From the NCBI GenBank assembly GCA_902632305.1, contig CACPCG010000001.1, forward strand, positions 62,001 to 126,000: a stretch of 64,000 nucleotides of DNA. Reading direction: 5' to 3'. Positions 1 through 10,487 of this stretch are shown here, in pieces. Made by a program: the position numbers and the translations under genes. Position 1 is the first letter of the stretch. Each line of letters opens with the position of its first letter. The DNA comes from an uncultured Gammaproteobacteria bacterium (GTDB taxonomy: Bacteria > Pseudomonadota > Gammaproteobacteria > GCA-002705445 > GCA-002716945). A model generated the notes under the pieces. It was not told the DNA's origin, did no database searches, and saw only the letters and a list, made by a program, of their open reading frames with translations.

Positions 1-1153
1 CCATGAGGCTCTGATTATTTTTTAATTTTGATGTCACATTTGATACCATGTGCATTACATGAGAATATTTTTCAATGATCATCTTATCTGTAAGATGAAC
101 TGAACCAATTTCTGATACCCTCCCAATATCGTTTCTACCGAGATCGATTAACATTAAATGTTCAGCAATTTCTTTAGGGTCATTTTTAAGATCTCTCTCT
201 AACTCACTATCCTCTGAGAGGTCATCGCTTCTTGGTCTTGTGCCTGCGATTGGTCTCACAGTTAAGTTATCGCCCTCAAGACGGACCAATATTTCTGGTG
301 AGGATCCGATTATATTAAAATCACCTAGGTTTAAGTAGTACATGTATGGAGATGGGTTTAAATCTCGTAATTTTCTATAGAATGAAATAGGTTTACCCTC
401 AAAATCGATAGACATTCTCTGAGATAAGACTACCTGCATTACATCTCCATCCGTAATATATGATTTTATTTTTTTAACAGCTGAAATAAAATCCTCTCTT
501 TCTAGGTGATATTTGATGTCAAGGTTTTTGATATTAGAGGTTACAGAAGTGTTATTAATTTTTTGAAAAGTTTTAATTTTATAAATAAGTTTGTTTATTT
601 TTTCTTCTGTTTTGTAATAGTCAGATTCCGAGGGTTTTGAAAATATTATGATGTTAATCATGTTATTTAATTTATCAAAAATTAAAATTTCTTTTGATAT
701 TATAAGCTGGATATCAGGTGTTTTTAAATCGTCTATTTGTTTAGATGGCTGTATACATGACTCGAAATGACAAATAGAGTCAAAACTAAAGTAACCGACT
801 AAACCTCCTTGAAATTCTGGGAGATTAGGATCATTGTAAACTTTGAATGTTTGGTGATATTCTTCGATCCATTTAACTGGATTATCCGATTTAATTTTTT
901 CATGAACACCATCACAAAACACGTCTATCTCTTGGCCGTTAATGTCGACATAATCGGAAGTAGGTAAACCGATAATAGTATATCTACTCCATTTTCTTCC
1001 ACCCTCAACAGATTCAAATAAATATGACTTTGACGTATCAGATAAAAACTCATAAAGGTCTATTGGGTCGACGTCTGGATTTTTAATGCGCTTTGATAAA
1101 GGAATTAATTTGTATCCTTGCTTTGCACAATCAAGAAATGCTGTTTTATCCAT
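1..1153 (-). CDS. trpE: Anthranilate synthase component I, 3' end cut by window edge
   Basis: Makes anthranilate from chorismate with the TrpG glutaminase subunit, the first step of tryptophan synthesis. About 384 residues are present from an ATG at 1153; the gene runs off the window's left edge, so roughly the last 100 residues are missing. The N-terminal part carries the LFES-like tryptophan feedback-binding motif near residue 45. The C-terminal chorismate-binding domain shows PIAGTR near residue 300 and then EIAEHLMLIDLGRND, typical of TrpE/PabB; the overall layout favours TrpE over PabB. It lies 10 bases after rpe, without the gph gene that often sits between them. Confidence 0.93.
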   Translation of the reverse strand, partial: MDKTAFLDCAKQGYKLIPLSKRIKNPDVDPIDLYEFLSDTSKSYLFESVEGGRKWSRYTIIGLPTSDYVDINGQEIDVFCDGVHEKIKSDNPVKWIEEYHQTFKVYNDPNLPEFQGGLVGYFSFDSICHFESCIQPSKQIDDLKTPDIQLIISKEILIFDKLNNMINIIIFSKPSESDYYKTEEKINKLIYKIKTFQKINNTSVTSNIKNLDIKYHLEREDFISAVKKIKSYITDGDVMQVVLSQRMSIDFEGKPISFYRKLRDLNPSPYMYYLNLGDFNIIGSSPEILVRLEGDNLTVRPIAGTRPRSDDLSEDSELERDLKNDPKEIAEHLMLIDLGRNDIGRVSEIGSVHLTDKMIIEKYSHVMHMVSNVTSKLKNNQSLM

Positions 1154-1163
1154 TTAATCTTCT

Positions 1164-1832
1164 CTAAACCAAGCTCAACTTCTCTTTCATCAGCTTGATG
1201 GTTTTTGCGTAGTCATTAGATTTAAAAATGGCAGAGCCAGCCACAAAAGTATCTGCGCCTGCGGCGGCGACTTTATCAATATTATCTATATTGATTCCTC
1301 CATCAACTTCAAGTCTAATTTGTTTGCCCGAATTATCGATGAGAGATCTCACCTGTTGAATTTTTTTGTAAGTACTCTCAATGAATTTCTGGCCACCAAA
1401 TCCTGGATTAACAGACATCAGAAGAATCATATCAATACTATGAATACAATTTTCCAAGTGTGTTATTGAGGAAGCAGGATTTAAAACTATTCCAGGCTTA
1501 CAGCCATTATCACGAATTAAGTTGATAGTCCTATCAACATGTTCAGACGCCTCAGGATGAAATGTTATGAAGTCAGCTCCAGCTTTAGCAAAATCAGGTA
1601 TAATTCTGTCAACAGGTTTTATCATAAGATGAACATCAATAATGTTCTTTATACCATAGGCTCTCAATGATGAACAAACTACCGGGCCAAATGTAAGATT
1701 TGGAACATAATGGTTATCCATAACATCAAAATGTACGATATCTGCACCGGCATCAAGAACATTCCTAACGTCATCACCAAGTCTTGAGAAATCTGCAGAT
1801 AATATTGATGGCGCTATCTTATAATCTTTCAT
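1164..1832 (-). CDS. rpe: Ribulose-phosphate 3-epimerase
   Basis: Interconverts ribulose 5-phosphate and xylulose 5-phosphate in the pentose phosphate or Calvin pathway. The 222-residue product has the usual length and the TIM-barrel signatures: APSILSADF at the N-terminus, the metal-binding [15 protein letters not shown] segment near residue 36, HLMI near 68 and EVDGGI near 175. The gene is first in a minus-strand pair with trpE and is divergent from the pseudoazurin gene. It is functionally linked to the transketolase at 8484-10484. Confidence 0.96.
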   Translation of the reverse strand: MKDYKIAPSILSADFSRLGDDVRNVLDAGADIVHFDVMDNHYVPNLTFGPVVCSSLRAYGIKNIIDVHLMIKPVDRIIPDFAKAGADFITFHPEASEHVDRTINLIRDNGCKPGIVLNPASSITHLENCIHSIDMILLMSVNPGFGGQKFIESTYKKIQQVRSLIDNSGKQIRLEVDGGINIDNIDKVAAAGADTFVAGSAIFKSNDYAKTIKLMKEKLSLV

Positions 1833-1864
1833 ATTGCTTTTGATAAATTGAAACCCTAGTATTA

Positions 1865-1883
1865 GAAGGAGTAATCATCCTTC
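1865..1883. repeat. Short inverted repeat between divergent rpe and pseudoazurin genes
   Basis: GAAGGA and TCCTTC form a 6-base perfect inverted repeat around a 7-base centre in the 93-base divergent intergenic region. It has no T tract and no gene ends here, so it is not a terminator; it could be an operator for either gene. The stem is short enough to be chance. Confidence 0.25.
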
Positions 1884-1925
1884 AACTTTCATGATACTAT
1901 ATATGTATTATTAATGGAGTATAAT

Positions 1926-2375
1926 ATGAATAAAATTAAATTTCTTGTATTCAGCATCTGTATTTTTATCTCAGGAAATGTTCTCTCAGCAGAACATGTG
2001 GTTAAAATGCTCAGTAATTTAAAAGGTCAATCTATGGTATTTGAACCTCCCGTTCTCACAATAAATCCTGGGGATTCTGTGAAATGGGTTGCAACAAATC
2101 CAGGCCACAATACTGCCTCGATAGACGGTATGCTTCCACAAGGAGCAAATCCATGGAACGGTGGAATAAACGAGGAGTTAGTTGTTAAATTTGATAAAGA
2201 GGGCGTCTACGGGTATAAGTGCACGCCACATTACATACTAGGAATGGCTGGTTTTATTGTCGTTGGCAATGCTAATAGTAATCTAGGGGCTGTAAAAAAA
2301 GCAGCAAATGACGCGCAGTCAAAATTTGCCATGAATAAAACACGGCTCTCTGATTATTTAGAACAAGTTAAATAA
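1926..2375 (+). CDS. Pseudoazurin-like type 1 copper protein, periplasmic
   Basis: A small blue-copper electron carrier, expected to pass electrons between periplasmic redox enzymes or cytochromes. I chose the ATG at 1926 because GGAG at 1916-1919 is spaced correctly for it, while the upstream ATG at 1914 overlaps that ribosome site. The 149-residue precursor begins with a signal peptide ending at SA-EH (about residue 22). The copper ligands are visible: His61 (NPGHNT), Cys99, His102 and Met107 in the Cys-Thr-Pro-His loop. The helical C-terminal tail is typical of pseudoazurin rather than plastocyanin. It overlaps purC by one base, which is surely incidental. The partner (nitrite reductase or another oxidoreductase) is not in the window. 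Confidence 0.88.
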   Translation: MNKIKFLVFSICIFISGNVLSAEHVVKMLSNLKGQSMVFEPPVLTINPGDSVKWVATNPGHNTASIDGMLPQGANPWNGGINEELVVKFDKEGVYGYKCTPHYILGMAGFIVVGNANSNLGAVKKAANDAQSKFAMNKTRLSDYLEQVK

Positions 2376-3208
2376 TGACAGATGGTCATACATTAGATAA
2401 CTTACAAAAACTATACAGTGGCAAAGTAAGAAATATTTATGATTATGGCCGAGATAAACTCTTAATTTTTACAACAGACAGAATATCTGCATTTGATTTT
2501 GTTTTTGAAGATGAGATTCAGGGTAAAGGCTCTATCTTAAATCAGATGGCAATTTTTTGGTTCAATAAAACCAAGCATATTTTCAATAACCATTTGATTA
2601 ACTGTGAACTAGATATTGAAAAAAAATATCATAAGCAATCAATGATTGTAAAAAAAACAAAAGTCGTGCCTATAGAAGCAATAGTAAGAGGGCACATAGC
2701 AGGGTCTGCATGGGACGAGTATCTGGCAAAAGAGACTATCCATGGTACAAAAGTTAAATCGGGTTTAAATGAATACGATAAACTCGACAAACCTATGTTC
2801 ACACCTTCAACTAAAAGTGATCAAGATAAGAATATCTCAGAAGAGGAAATGGCTAATATGATAGGTGCAGATTTAACTGATTCTATTAAGTCTGCAAGCT
2901 TAAAATTATATGAGTTTGCCTATGAATATGCATTAAATAAAGGAATAATCATAGCAGATACAAAATTCGAATTTGGTATTTGTGATAATAATACCTTAAC
3001 TTTGATTGATGAAATATTTACACCTGATTGTTCGCGTTTTTTAAGATTCTCTAAGGAGGGTAAAATTGAAAATGCATTTGACAAACAATTTTTCAGAGAT
3101 TATCTAAAAAAACAAAACTGGAATCGATCTCAAATTACAATACCAAAAGATATTAAAGAGCAAATCATAGAAAGATATGAGATTGTATACAATCAGATAG
3201 TAAAATAA
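2375..3208 (+). CDS. purC: SAICAR synthase
   Basis: Joins aspartate to CAIR in purine synthesis, using ATP. The 277-residue protein is close to the longer, ADE1-like bacterial form. Visible signatures are the SGKVRNIYD nucleotide-binding start at residues 15-23, TDRISAFD near 34, the EAIVRGHIAGSAW segment near 101 and the IADTKFEFG segment near 193. Its ATG shares one base with the stop codon of the pseudoazurin gene, so the two may be cotranscribed. bioD follows one base after its stop. Confidence 0.95.
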   Translation: MTDGHTLDNLQKLYSGKVRNIYDYGRDKLLIFTTDRISAFDFVFEDEIQGKGSILNQMAIFWFNKTKHIFNNHLINCELDIEKKYHKQSMIVKKTKVVPIEAIVRGHIAGSAWDEYLAKETIHGTKVKSGLNEYDKLDKPMFTPSTKSDQDKNISEEEMANMIGADLTDSIKSASLKLYEFAYEYALNKGIIIADTKFEFGICDNNTLTLIDEIFTPDCSRFLRFSKEGKIENAFDKQFFRDYLKKQNWNRSQITIPKDIKEQIIERYEIVYNQIVK

Positions 3209-3209
3209 G

Positions 3210-3881
3210 ATGAATCAAAAAAGGATATTTATCACAGGCACAAATACTGATGTTGGAAAGACATTTATTGCAAAAAATATACTATCATTTTTGGTGAAGA
3301 GAAATAAATCAGTATCTATTTTCAAACCTATAGAAACAGGATGTACTGAAACCTCCGGTTATTTACAACCCTCTGATTCATTTATCTTTTATAAGATTCT
3401 CAAAAAAAATATTGGGCTAGATTTAATAAATCCATACAGGTTTAAGCCAGCGATATCACCTAATCGTGCAATTCAACTTGCAAGAAAAAAAGTTTATATA
3501 AGTAATTTTATAAAGAAAGCAAAACTTCATAGTCAATTTGATTATCTTATAATTGAGGGAGCTGGCGGTCTGTGCTCTCCTCTGGCTTTAGATGGTCTGA
3601 ATGTTGATTTTGCAAAGAAGATGAGGCTTAATTGCGTATTAATTGCAAAAGATGAATTAGGTGTTATAAATAATGTATTATTGAGTATAAATACACTTAA
3701 AAAATATAACTGTTGTTTAAAAGCAATTGTTTTGAATCGTATGTGTAAAACTCAACCAAAAGGAATGAATAACTTAGAAGAATTAAAATGTTATACCAAA
3801 ATACCAATAATACAGGTGTTGAAAAATAACTTAAAAGAGAAAGATCTTAAAAGGTTATCAAAAATTTCCCTAGGTTGTTAA
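3210..3881 (+). CDS. bioD: Dethiobiotin synthetase
   Basis: ATP-dependent closure of the ureido ring of dethiobiotin, the step before BioB. The 223-residue protein has the P-loop GTNTDVGKT at residues 10-18 and the acidic EGAGGL motif near residue 115. It is separate from the bioB-bioF pair at 38.5-40.7 kb. Its 3' end overlaps the convergent fba gene by 12 bases. Confidence 0.93.
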   Translation: MNQKRIFITGTNTDVGKTFIAKNILSFLVKRNKSVSIFKPIETGCTETSGYLQPSDSFIFYKILKKNIGLDLINPYRFKPAISPNRAIQLARKKVYISNFIKKAKLHSQFDYLIIEGAGGLCSPLALDGLNVDFAKKMRLNCVLIAKDELGVINNVLLSINTLKKYNCCLKAIVLNRMCKTQPKGMNNLEELKCYTKIPIIQVLKNNLKEKDLKRLSKISLGC

Positions 3882-4874
3882 ACTCCCCATTGATGCCTCT
3901 GAGCATAATCTAGCTCTATTTTTTAAGATATCTTGCGCCTTTTCAGCATTATCATCTTTTCCTCTCCAGTAATTGAGTGCAGATTGCTGTATAGCTCGTG
4001 CATATGAAAAGGTAACTCTCCATGGTAACTCTGACTTCTTCTTATTCATAATGTTGAGATGCTCAGTAGCTTCCTCGTCAGATTGTCCTCCTGATAAAAA
4101 AGCAACACCCCCTAAGTTTGATGGACATGACTCAACTAGCCTGTTTAGGGTCATCTCTGCAACAGTTTGTGTATCAGCTCTCTTTTTATTTTTATCTCCC
4201 GATATAACCATGCTTGGTTTAAGAATTGTACCAGCTATATTGACGTTAAGTATATCTAGTTGCTCAAAAAGTGATTCTAACGTTATCTGAGAGACCTTAT
4301 CACTTTTGATTATATCATGATCACCATTAATCAGAATTTCGGGCTCCACTATAGGCACTAAATCATTCTCTTGACACAATGAAGCATATCTTGCTAAAGA
4401 ATTTGAGTTCGAGAGTATACAAGCGTTAGAGGGTATAGTTTCACCAATTGTAATCACAGCTCTCCATTTACAAAACTTAGCACCTTTTGATGAGTAATCT
4501 GCAAGTCTGTCTCTCAATCCATCTAGTCCTTCGGTAATTTTCTCATCATGATGACCAGAAAAATCTTTCGCTCCAGTATCTACTTTAATGCCAGGCAGTA
4601 TATTTATTTTAGTAAGGAAATCTCTAAATAAATCTCCTGTGCTCATTTTCTGATTAAATGTCTCATCGAATAGAATGGCGCCACTTATATATTCATTTAG
4701 ACTCGGTGTAGTAACAAGCAGCTCTCTGTATCTTCTTCTATTATTTTCGCTATCTTCAATACCAACTGATGCGAATCTCTTTGCGCATGTTGGAGAACTC
4801 TCATCCATAGCTAATAAACCTTTAGGTGACTCCATCATTTTCTCAACAGTATTTTCAAGCATTCTAATATTCAT
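3870..4874 (-). CDS. fba: Class I fructose-bisphosphate aldolase, eukaryotic-type
   Basis: Interconverts fructose 1,6-bisphosphate with two triose phosphates through a Schiff base, without metal. The start is set at the ATG at 4874: AAGGAG lies 5 bases upstream, and the GTG at 4880 is part of that ribosome site. The 334-residue protein resembles eukaryotic aldolases: KGLLAMDES near the N-terminus, FCKWRAV with the conserved active-site Lys, and the Schiff-base Lys in AGTILKPSMV near residue 220. Many gammaproteobacteria use class II Fba at this point of the pathway. It is last in the tkt-gap-pgk-pyk-fba run, 16 bases after pyk. Confidence 0.93.
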   Translation of the reverse strand: MNIRMLENTVEKMMESPKGLLAMDESSPTCAKRFASVGIEDSENNRRRYRELLVTTPSLNEYISGAILFDETFNQKMSTGDLFRDFLTKINILPGIKVDTGAKDFSGHHDEKITEGLDGLRDRLADYSSKGAKFCKWRAVITIGETIPSNACILSNSNSLARYASLCQENDLVPIVEPEILINGDHDIIKSDKVSQITLESLFEQLDILNVNIAGTILKPSMVISGDKNKKRADTQTVAEMTLNRLVESCPSNLGGVAFLSGGQSDEEATEHLNIMNKKKSELPWRVTFSYARAIQQSALNYWRGKDDNAEKAQDILKNRARLCSEASMGSLTT

Positions 4875-4890
4875 TTTCACTCCTTATAAA

Positions 4891-6327
4891 TTATGCATCA
4901 ACTAAATTTCCTACTTCTACAATTTTAAGCGCATTGGTGCTACCGCTTGTTCCCATTAAATCTCCCTTTGTGATGATAACAAAATCTCCTTTTTTCACGG
5001 CTCCTTTCTCAACCATTAAATCAACGACCTGTTTGTTAGCTCTTGCATGATCATACTCAACATCATTGATTTTTATTGAATAGACTCCTTTATACATACA
5101 AATCCTTCTGCTAGCAGTATCACTTTTTGTCATGGCGTAAATTGGAATGTTCGACTGTACTCTGGACATCCACCTTGGCGTCGAACCTGTCTCAGTCAAA
5201 CATGCAATTGCTTTTATACAACTATTGTCAGCTGCAAAAACTGCAGAAAATGCAATAACTTGGTCTACAGAGGTTAAATTTAATTCTTTTTTTTCAACTT
5301 TAGTGATATTACGATTAGTTTTTTCTGCAATTTCGCAAATTCTACAAGCTTCTTGAACAACATCAACCGGATAACGACCAATTGCAGTCTCTGCAGATAA
5401 CATGATTGCATCGACACCAGAGGTAACTGCATTAGCGACATCAAACACCTCTGCGCGTGTTGGCACTCGATTGTTTATCATGGATTCCATCATCTGAGTT
5501 GCCACAATAACAATTTTATCAAGAGCTATACTTTTTCTAATTAGTCTATCTTGGACTGCTGGTAATTGCTCAATGCCTATCTCAACACCAAGATCTCCTC
5601 TCGCAACAAGAATTCCATCGCTAGCGTCCGCTATTTCATCAATTTTCAACAAGGCTTCTGCTCTCTCTATTTTTGCTATCACTCCAATTTGTTTTTTTCC
5701 GATTAATTTCTTTATTTCTTTGATATCTCTCTCATCTTTGACAAATGATACAGCGATATAATCAATATCAATTTCAAGTGCTTGTTGGAGGTCAGACTTA
5801 TCTTTCGGTGTAATACCTCTCAGAGTTAGTCCTCCGCCTTTTTTATTTAATCCTTGATGTGGTTTTAATCTTCCGCCACGTTTTACAACTGTTATTATTT
5901 TATTTTGTTTGATGCCTATGACTTCAAGTTTGATAAGGGCATCACTTAACAGAATTTCATCTCCCTTATCTAAGTGCTTGTACAATTCTTTATAAGTTAT
6001 TCCAACAACCTTATTTGTCCCTTTCCCCTCTGGCAACGAGGAATCTAGAATAAACTGATCATTATTTTTGAGTTGCACGTGAGTTTTCTTACCAAAATCT
6101 TTAATACGTATTTTTTGTCCCTGCAGATCAATCATTGTTGCAACAGGTCTATTGAGCTTATCAGATTCAACCTTAAGCTGTTCTACAATTTTTTTTGCCT
6201 GAAGAATGTTGGAATGCGAGAGATTGATTCTGAACACATCAGTACCCTCTCGAATCATTTTATTGAGCTTCGATGAACTAGACGATGATGGGCCAATTGA
6301 TGCTATGATTTTTGTTCTTTTTCTCAT
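4891..6327 (-). CDS. pyk: Pyruvate kinase
   Basis: Makes pyruvate and ATP from phosphoenolpyruvate. At 478 residues it has normal length. Signatures include RTKIIASIGP at the N-terminus, FRINLSHS near residue 32, the catalytic-Lys region IAKIERAEA near 217, the metal site GILVARGDLGVE near 238 and VATQMMESM near 275. Its ATG overlaps the pgk stop codon in an ATGA, so translation is probably coupled. Confidence 0.97.
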   Translation of the reverse strand: MRKRTKIIASIGPSSSSSSKLNKMIREGTDVFRINLSHSNILQAKKIVEQLKVESDKLNRPVATMIDLQGQKIRIKDFGKKTHVQLKNNDQFILDSSLPEGKGTNKVVGITYKELYKHLDKGDEILLSDALIKLEVIGIKQNKIITVVKRGGRLKPHQGLNKKGGGLTLRGITPKDKSDLQQALEIDIDYIAVSFVKDERDIKEIKKLIGKKQIGVIAKIERAEALLKIDEIADASDGILVARGDLGVEIGIEQLPAVQDRLIRKSIALDKIVIVATQMMESMINNRVPTRAEVFDVANAVTSGVDAIMLSAETAIGRYPVDVVQEACRICEIAEKTNRNITKVEKKELNLTSVDQVIAFSAVFAADNSCIKAIACLTETGSTPRWMSRVQSNIPIYAMTKSDTASRRICMYKGVYSIKINDVEYDHARANKQVVDLMVEKGAVKKGDFVIITKGDLMGTSGSTNALKIVEVGNLVDA

Positions 6328-7481
6328 TCCATTAATCCTAATTTTCTTAAAGTTGGCATTTCCTTGCCTTCTATGAATTTTAAAAGCGCGCCGCCACCAG
6401 TTGATAAATACGAAATACTATCCTGTAAATCCATTTTCTCAACCAAAGAAACAGTGTCCCCTCCACCAATCATAGTATAAGAACTGGACTTCGCTAAAAC
6501 TCGTAGTATAGATTTTGTTCCAGAATCAAATGGTGGATGTTCCACAAATCCCAGAGGACCATTCCAAAATATAGTCGAAGAAGTTCTGAGGATTTTATTA
6601 TATTCTTCTATTGAGCTTGGTCCTACATCTAAAATCTTATCATCTGATTGTATCATAGATATTTCTTTTGTTTCATAATCACTTAAATCACCATTTACAC
6701 AACAAACCACATCTGTAGGGGGTACAATTTTATCTGAGTTAGTAGAGTTGAGTATTTTCCTCATTGTGTCTACCATTCCTTTCTCACAAATTGACTCTCC
6801 TATCTCATAGTCTTTTGCGTGTAAATATGTGTTTAAAATACCACCACCAAGAATTATGTGGTCAGCCTTGTCAATGAAAGTTTTAAGAAGCGTGAGTTTA
6901 GTAGAAATTTTAGCCCCTGATATTATTGTGCAAAGTGGACGCCTAGGTTCTAGCATCACATTAATAGCATTTCTAACCTCAGATAATAGGAGTGGTCCTG
7001 CGGAATAATCTATATAATTCATTATACCGTATGTGCTGGATTCTGCCCTATGAGCAACCCCAAATGCATCAAAAACAAAAACATCGCCCAGTTGCGATAA
7101 TTTTTTTGAGAAAGATTCAGCATTATCCTGCTCTCCAGAGAAGAGTCTGACATTTTCAAGCATGGCAATTCTGTGATTTGTAAAATTTATATCATTGTTA
7201 ATGTTTTTATAAAATATAATTTTTTCTTGTAATTTTTCCGATAAATAATTTGCAACGATTTCTAAACTTAATGATGCATTATCCGAATTAATTGCAGGAC
7301 GGCCAAGGTGTGAAAGCAAAATAATTTTGTTGTTCCTACTCAGAAGTTCCTTAATTGTAGGGATAGATTTAATAATCCTAAAATCACTATAAATTTTATT
7401 ATCCCTAATTGGAACATTTAAATCTAATCTCAAGATTACTCTTGAATTCTGTATTTCATCCCAATGAACTAATTTACTCAT
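6324..7481 (-). CDS. pgk: Phosphoglycerate kinase
   Basis: Transfers phosphate between 1,3-bisphosphoglycerate and ADP; reversible, so usable for glycolysis, gluconeogenesis or the Calvin cycle. I use the ATG at 7481 (385 residues), which overlaps the end of gap by 8 bases and matches the family's usual length; a start further upstream would add residues the family lacks. Signatures are RLDLNVPI near residue 16, LLSHLGRP near 54, and GGGDTVSL with STGGGALL near the C-terminus. Confidence 0.96.
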   Translation of the reverse strand: MSKLVHWDEIQNSRVILRLDLNVPIRDNKIYSDFRIIKSIPTIKELLSRNNKIILLSHLGRPAINSDNASLSLEIVANYLSEKLQEKIIFYKNINNDINFTNHRIAMLENVRLFSGEQDNAESFSKKLSQLGDVFVFDAFGVAHRAESSTYGIMNYIDYSAGPLLLSEVRNAINVMLEPRRPLCTIISGAKISTKLTLLKTFIDKADHIILGGGILNTYLHAKDYEIGESICEKGMVDTMRKILNSTNSDKIVPPTDVVCCVNGDLSDYETKEISMIQSDDKILDVGPSSIEEYNKILRTSSTIFWNGPLGFVEHPPFDSGTKSILRVLAKSSSYTMIGGGDTVSLVEKMDLQDSISYLSTGGGALLKFIEGKEMPTLRKLGLME

Positions 7482-8487
7482 TACGCATAAGGGTTTTAGT
7501 AACATCTAGCATTCTATTTGAAAATCCCCACTCGTTGTCATACCAAGCACATATTTTGAAAAATTTATCATCCATCATTCTAGTTAAACTTTCATCATAA
7601 ATTGAAGAAAATGATGAGTGGTTAAAATCAATTGAAACTAATGGATCTGCATTATACCCAAGTATATTTTTCAATTTACCTTCAGATGCTTTTTTGAGAA
7701 TATTATTGATTGTATCTATTGATGCTTTCTTACCAATATTAAAACACAAGTCAACAATTGAAACATTGATTGTAGGTACCCTGATTGCAAAACCATCAAG
7801 TTTTCCATTTAAATCTGGAAGTACTAGGCCTACTGTTGATGCAGCTCCAGTTTTTGTGGGAATCATAGAATGAGTTGCAGCTCTTGCTCTTCTAAAATCA
7901 GAATGATGGACATCTGTAAGTACTTGGTCATTAGTGTACGCGTGTATAGTGGTCATAAGTCCATTCAATACTTCTAATTCTGAGTGTATATCTTTGATGA
8001 GTGGAGCTAAACAGTTTGTTGTACATGAAGCGTTTGAGATTATTTGATGTTCATTGGTAATTATTTCATCATTTACACCATAAACAATAGTAGCGTCAAC
8101 ATTTTTAGCAGGTGAAGAAATTATAACCTTTTTTGCACCAGATTTTATGTGGACAAGTGATGTTTCTTTAGATGCAAAATGTCCTGTGCATTCATGAACA
8201 ACGTCTACGCCTAAATCACCCCATGGTAGTTTACTCGGATCTCTTTCACTAAAAACTTGAATTTTATCTTTGTCATTTATAATTATTTGATTTTCATTGG
8301 ATGTTACTTTCAATCCAAATTTCCCATGTGCTGTGTCATACTCAAGCAGGTGAGCATTTATATCAGTGTCACCCATAGCGTTTATCGCAACAATTTCAAT
8401 ATCACTGAAGGATGATGATTCGTATTTAGCTCTTAGAATATTTCTACCTATTCTTCCAAATCCATTAATTGCTACTTTTATACTCAT
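7474..8487 (-). CDS. gap: Glyceraldehyde-3-phosphate dehydrogenase, type I
   Basis: Interconverts glyceraldehyde 3-phosphate and 1,3-bisphosphoglycerate. The 337-residue protein has the Rossmann motif NGFGRIGRN at residues 8-16, the catalytic Cys in SNASCTTNC near residue 155, and the catalytic His in HAYTNDQ. At the cofactor-selecting position after the second strand the sequence reads INAMG (Ala37), where NAD-specific enzymes usually have Asp. This suggests NADP can be accepted, which is an inference. The gene lies between tkt and pgk with 4- and 8-base overlaps. Confidence 0.96.
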   Translation of the reverse strand: MSIKVAINGFGRIGRNILRAKYESSSFSDIEIVAINAMGDTDINAHLLEYDTAHGKFGLKVTSNENQIIINDKDKIQVFSERDPSKLPWGDLGVDVVHECTGHFASKETSLVHIKSGAKKVIISSPAKNVDATIVYGVNDEIITNEHQIISNASCTTNCLAPLIKDIHSELEVLNGLMTTIHAYTNDQVLTDVHHSDFRRARAATHSMIPTKTGAASTVGLVLPDLNGKLDGFAIRVPTINVSIVDLCFNIGKKASIDTINNILKKASEGKLKNILGYNADPLVSIDFNHSSFSSIYDESLTRMMDDKFFKICAWYDNEWGFSNRMLDVTKTLMRNE

Positions 8488-10484
8488 TTCTTTTTCCTAT
8501 TTCTCTTAACTAAATTCATTGTTTTTTTGATTATATTCTTAACTGAAAAACCAAAATGTTCCATAACTTGATTTCCTGGCGCAGATAATCCAAATGAGGT
8601 CATTACTAATTTATCACCGCTTTTGCCAACAAATTTATCCCAACAATCGCCAATCCCAGCTTCAACAGCAATTATATTATCAATGTTAGGAATAATTTTG
8701 TCTTGGTATGATTTAGACTGCTCCATAAAAAGCTCGATACATGGTATTGATACTACTCTTACAAAAATATTCTGATTTTTCATTCGCTCTGCAGCATCGA
8801 TACATAAGTGTAACTCTGATCCTGATGAAATAATGACAGCATCAATTTTTTTCCGATTATCGTACACTATATAACCTCCTTTGCTTACTGCTTTTGCCTG
8901 AGTAGCAGATCTGTTAATTTGTGGTAATTTTTGACGTGAAAGTATTATAGAGGTTGGACCGTCACTCTTAGATAAAGCAAAGTCCCATGCTAAAGCAGTT
9001 TCATGAAGGTCGGCTGGTCTCCAAACATGCATTTTAGGTAAAAGTCTCAGTGAGCATAATTGTTCTACTGACTGATGAGTAGGGCCATCCTCTCCAAGTC
9101 CAATTGAATCATGGGTAAAAATATATAAAGCGGGTAGATGCATTAGAGATGACATTCTTATGGCATTTTTTGCATACTCAGAGAATATTAAAAAAGTACT
9201 GGCATAAACTCTAAAATGCCCGTGCAAAAAAATCCCATTATTGATTGCTGACATAGCAAACTCTCTTACACCATAGTGAATATATTTGCCCGAGAAGTCT
9301 TTATTGCTTATCGCCTTAGAGCCTGACCAAAAAGTAAGGTTTGATTCTTTTAAATCCGCTGATCCTCCAATTAACTCAGGTATAAATCTACCAATATTCT
9401 CTAAAACAATTTGTGAACATTTTCTAGTAGCAAGTGCTGTATTTTTATCTTTTGATATAGTTGAGAGGATTTTGCTCACTTTTTTATTCAGCTTCAATGA
9501 TCCTCTTCGATTTAGTTCTCTATGGAGTTCTGGATAAGTGGACTTATAGGAAGACATTAATTTCTTCCAATTTGATTCAAGCTCCATTCCTTTTGTTTCG
9601 CAGTTCCACTCATCATAAATTTCTTTTGGTATTTTGAATGGTTGATGAGTCCATCCCAATGCATCTCTTGTTAATTTACTCTCTTCATCGCCAAGTGGAG
9701 CACCATGCACTGAACTAGTTCCCTCTTTGTTTGGGGAGCCGAAACCAATTTTAGTTTTCATACAAATTAGTGTGGGTTTAGTATTTTGTTTAATCGAGTC
9801 TTTAATTGATTTTTCTATTTCTGAAAAGTTATGACCATCGATATCACCAATCACATTCCAGTTGTACGATGTAAATCTTTTTTTTATATTCTCCGTATAT
9901 GCTAATGATGTATCACCATCAATAGAAATATTATTCATATCGTAGAAAACTACAAGTTTGCCTAAACCAAGGGTTCCTGCTAACGAACACGCTTCATGTG
10001 ATATTCCCTCCATCATGCATCCATCACCTGCAAATACATACGTCATATGATCAACTATGTTGAATTTTGGTCTATTGAATTCTGCGGCCAAAGACTTTTC
10101 AGCAATAGCCATCCCAACTCCATTGGCTAAGCCCTGACCTAATGGTCCTGTGGTAGTTTCAACACCAGGCGTAAGATCACATTCAGGATGACCTGGAGTA
10201 ATTGAATTGAGCTGTCGAAAATTTTTTATATCATTGATAGTAAGTTTATAACCAGACAAATGCAGTAGAGAATATAACAACATTGATCCGTGTCCATTTG
10301 ATAAGACGAATCTATCCCGATTGAACCAAGTTGGGTTTTTCGGATTATGCTTAAGATATTTTGTCCACAAGATATAGGCAATATCAGCCATACCCATAGG
10401 AGCACCAGGATGTCCAGAATTTGCTTTCTCAACAGCATCTATACTTAAAAACCTTACTGCGTTAGCGTAATCGATGGCTTTCAC
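8484..10484 (-). CDS. tkt: Transketolase
   Basis: Thiamine-diphosphate enzyme moving two-carbon units between sugar phosphates. The 666-residue length is standard. Visible signatures are SGHPGAPMG near residue 24, the ThDP-binding [10 protein letters not shown] region near 154, and the pyrimidine-domain motif [11 protein letters not shown] near 465. It heads the minus-strand tkt-gap-pgk-pyk-fba operon, which supplies both glycolytic/gluconeogenic and pentose steps. Such an arrangement is common in autotrophic gammaproteobacteria, but neither RuBisCO nor phosphoribulokinase is in this window. Confidence 0.97.
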   Translation of the reverse strand: MKAIDYANAVRFLSIDAVEKANSGHPGAPMGMADIAYILWTKYLKHNPKNPTWFNRDRFVLSNGHGSMLLYSLLHLSGYKLTINDIKNFRQLNSITPGHPECDLTPGVETTTGPLGQGLANGVGMAIAEKSLAAEFNRPKFNIVDHMTYVFAGDGCMMEGISHEACSLAGTLGLGKLVVFYDMNNISIDGDTSLAYTENIKKRFTSYNWNVIGDIDGHNFSEIEKSIKDSIKQNTKPTLICMKTKIGFGSPNKEGTSSVHGAPLGDEESKLTRDALGWTHQPFKIPKEIYDEWNCETKGMELESNWKKLMSSYKSTYPELHRELNRRGSLKLNKKVSKILSTISKDKNTALATRKCSQIVLENIGRFIPELIGGSADLKESNLTFWSGSKAISNKDFSGKYIHYGVREFAMSAINNGIFLHGHFRVYASTFLIFSEYAKNAIRMSSLMHLPALYIFTHDSIGLGEDGPTHQSVEQLCSLRLLPKMHVWRPADLHETALAWDFALSKSDGPTSIILSRQKLPQINRSATQAKAVSKGGYIVYDNRKKIDAVIISSGSELHLCIDAAERMKNQNIFVRVVSIPCIELFMEQSKSYQDKIIPNIDNIIAVEAGIGDCWDKFVGKSGDKLVMTSFGLSAPGNQVMEHFGFSVKNIIKKTMNLVKRNRKKK

Positions 10485-10487
10485 TAA

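Noticed and set aside
4675-4905. Plus-strand ORF opposite the aldolase gene
   Set aside because: A shadow frame of a well-conserved class I aldolase, like the many other antisense ORFs over strong genes.
8484-10484. tkt-gap-pgk-pyk-fba operon taken as proof of carbon fixation
   Set aside because: RuBisCO and phosphoribulokinase are not visible, and all five enzymes also serve glycolysis and gluconeogenesis.
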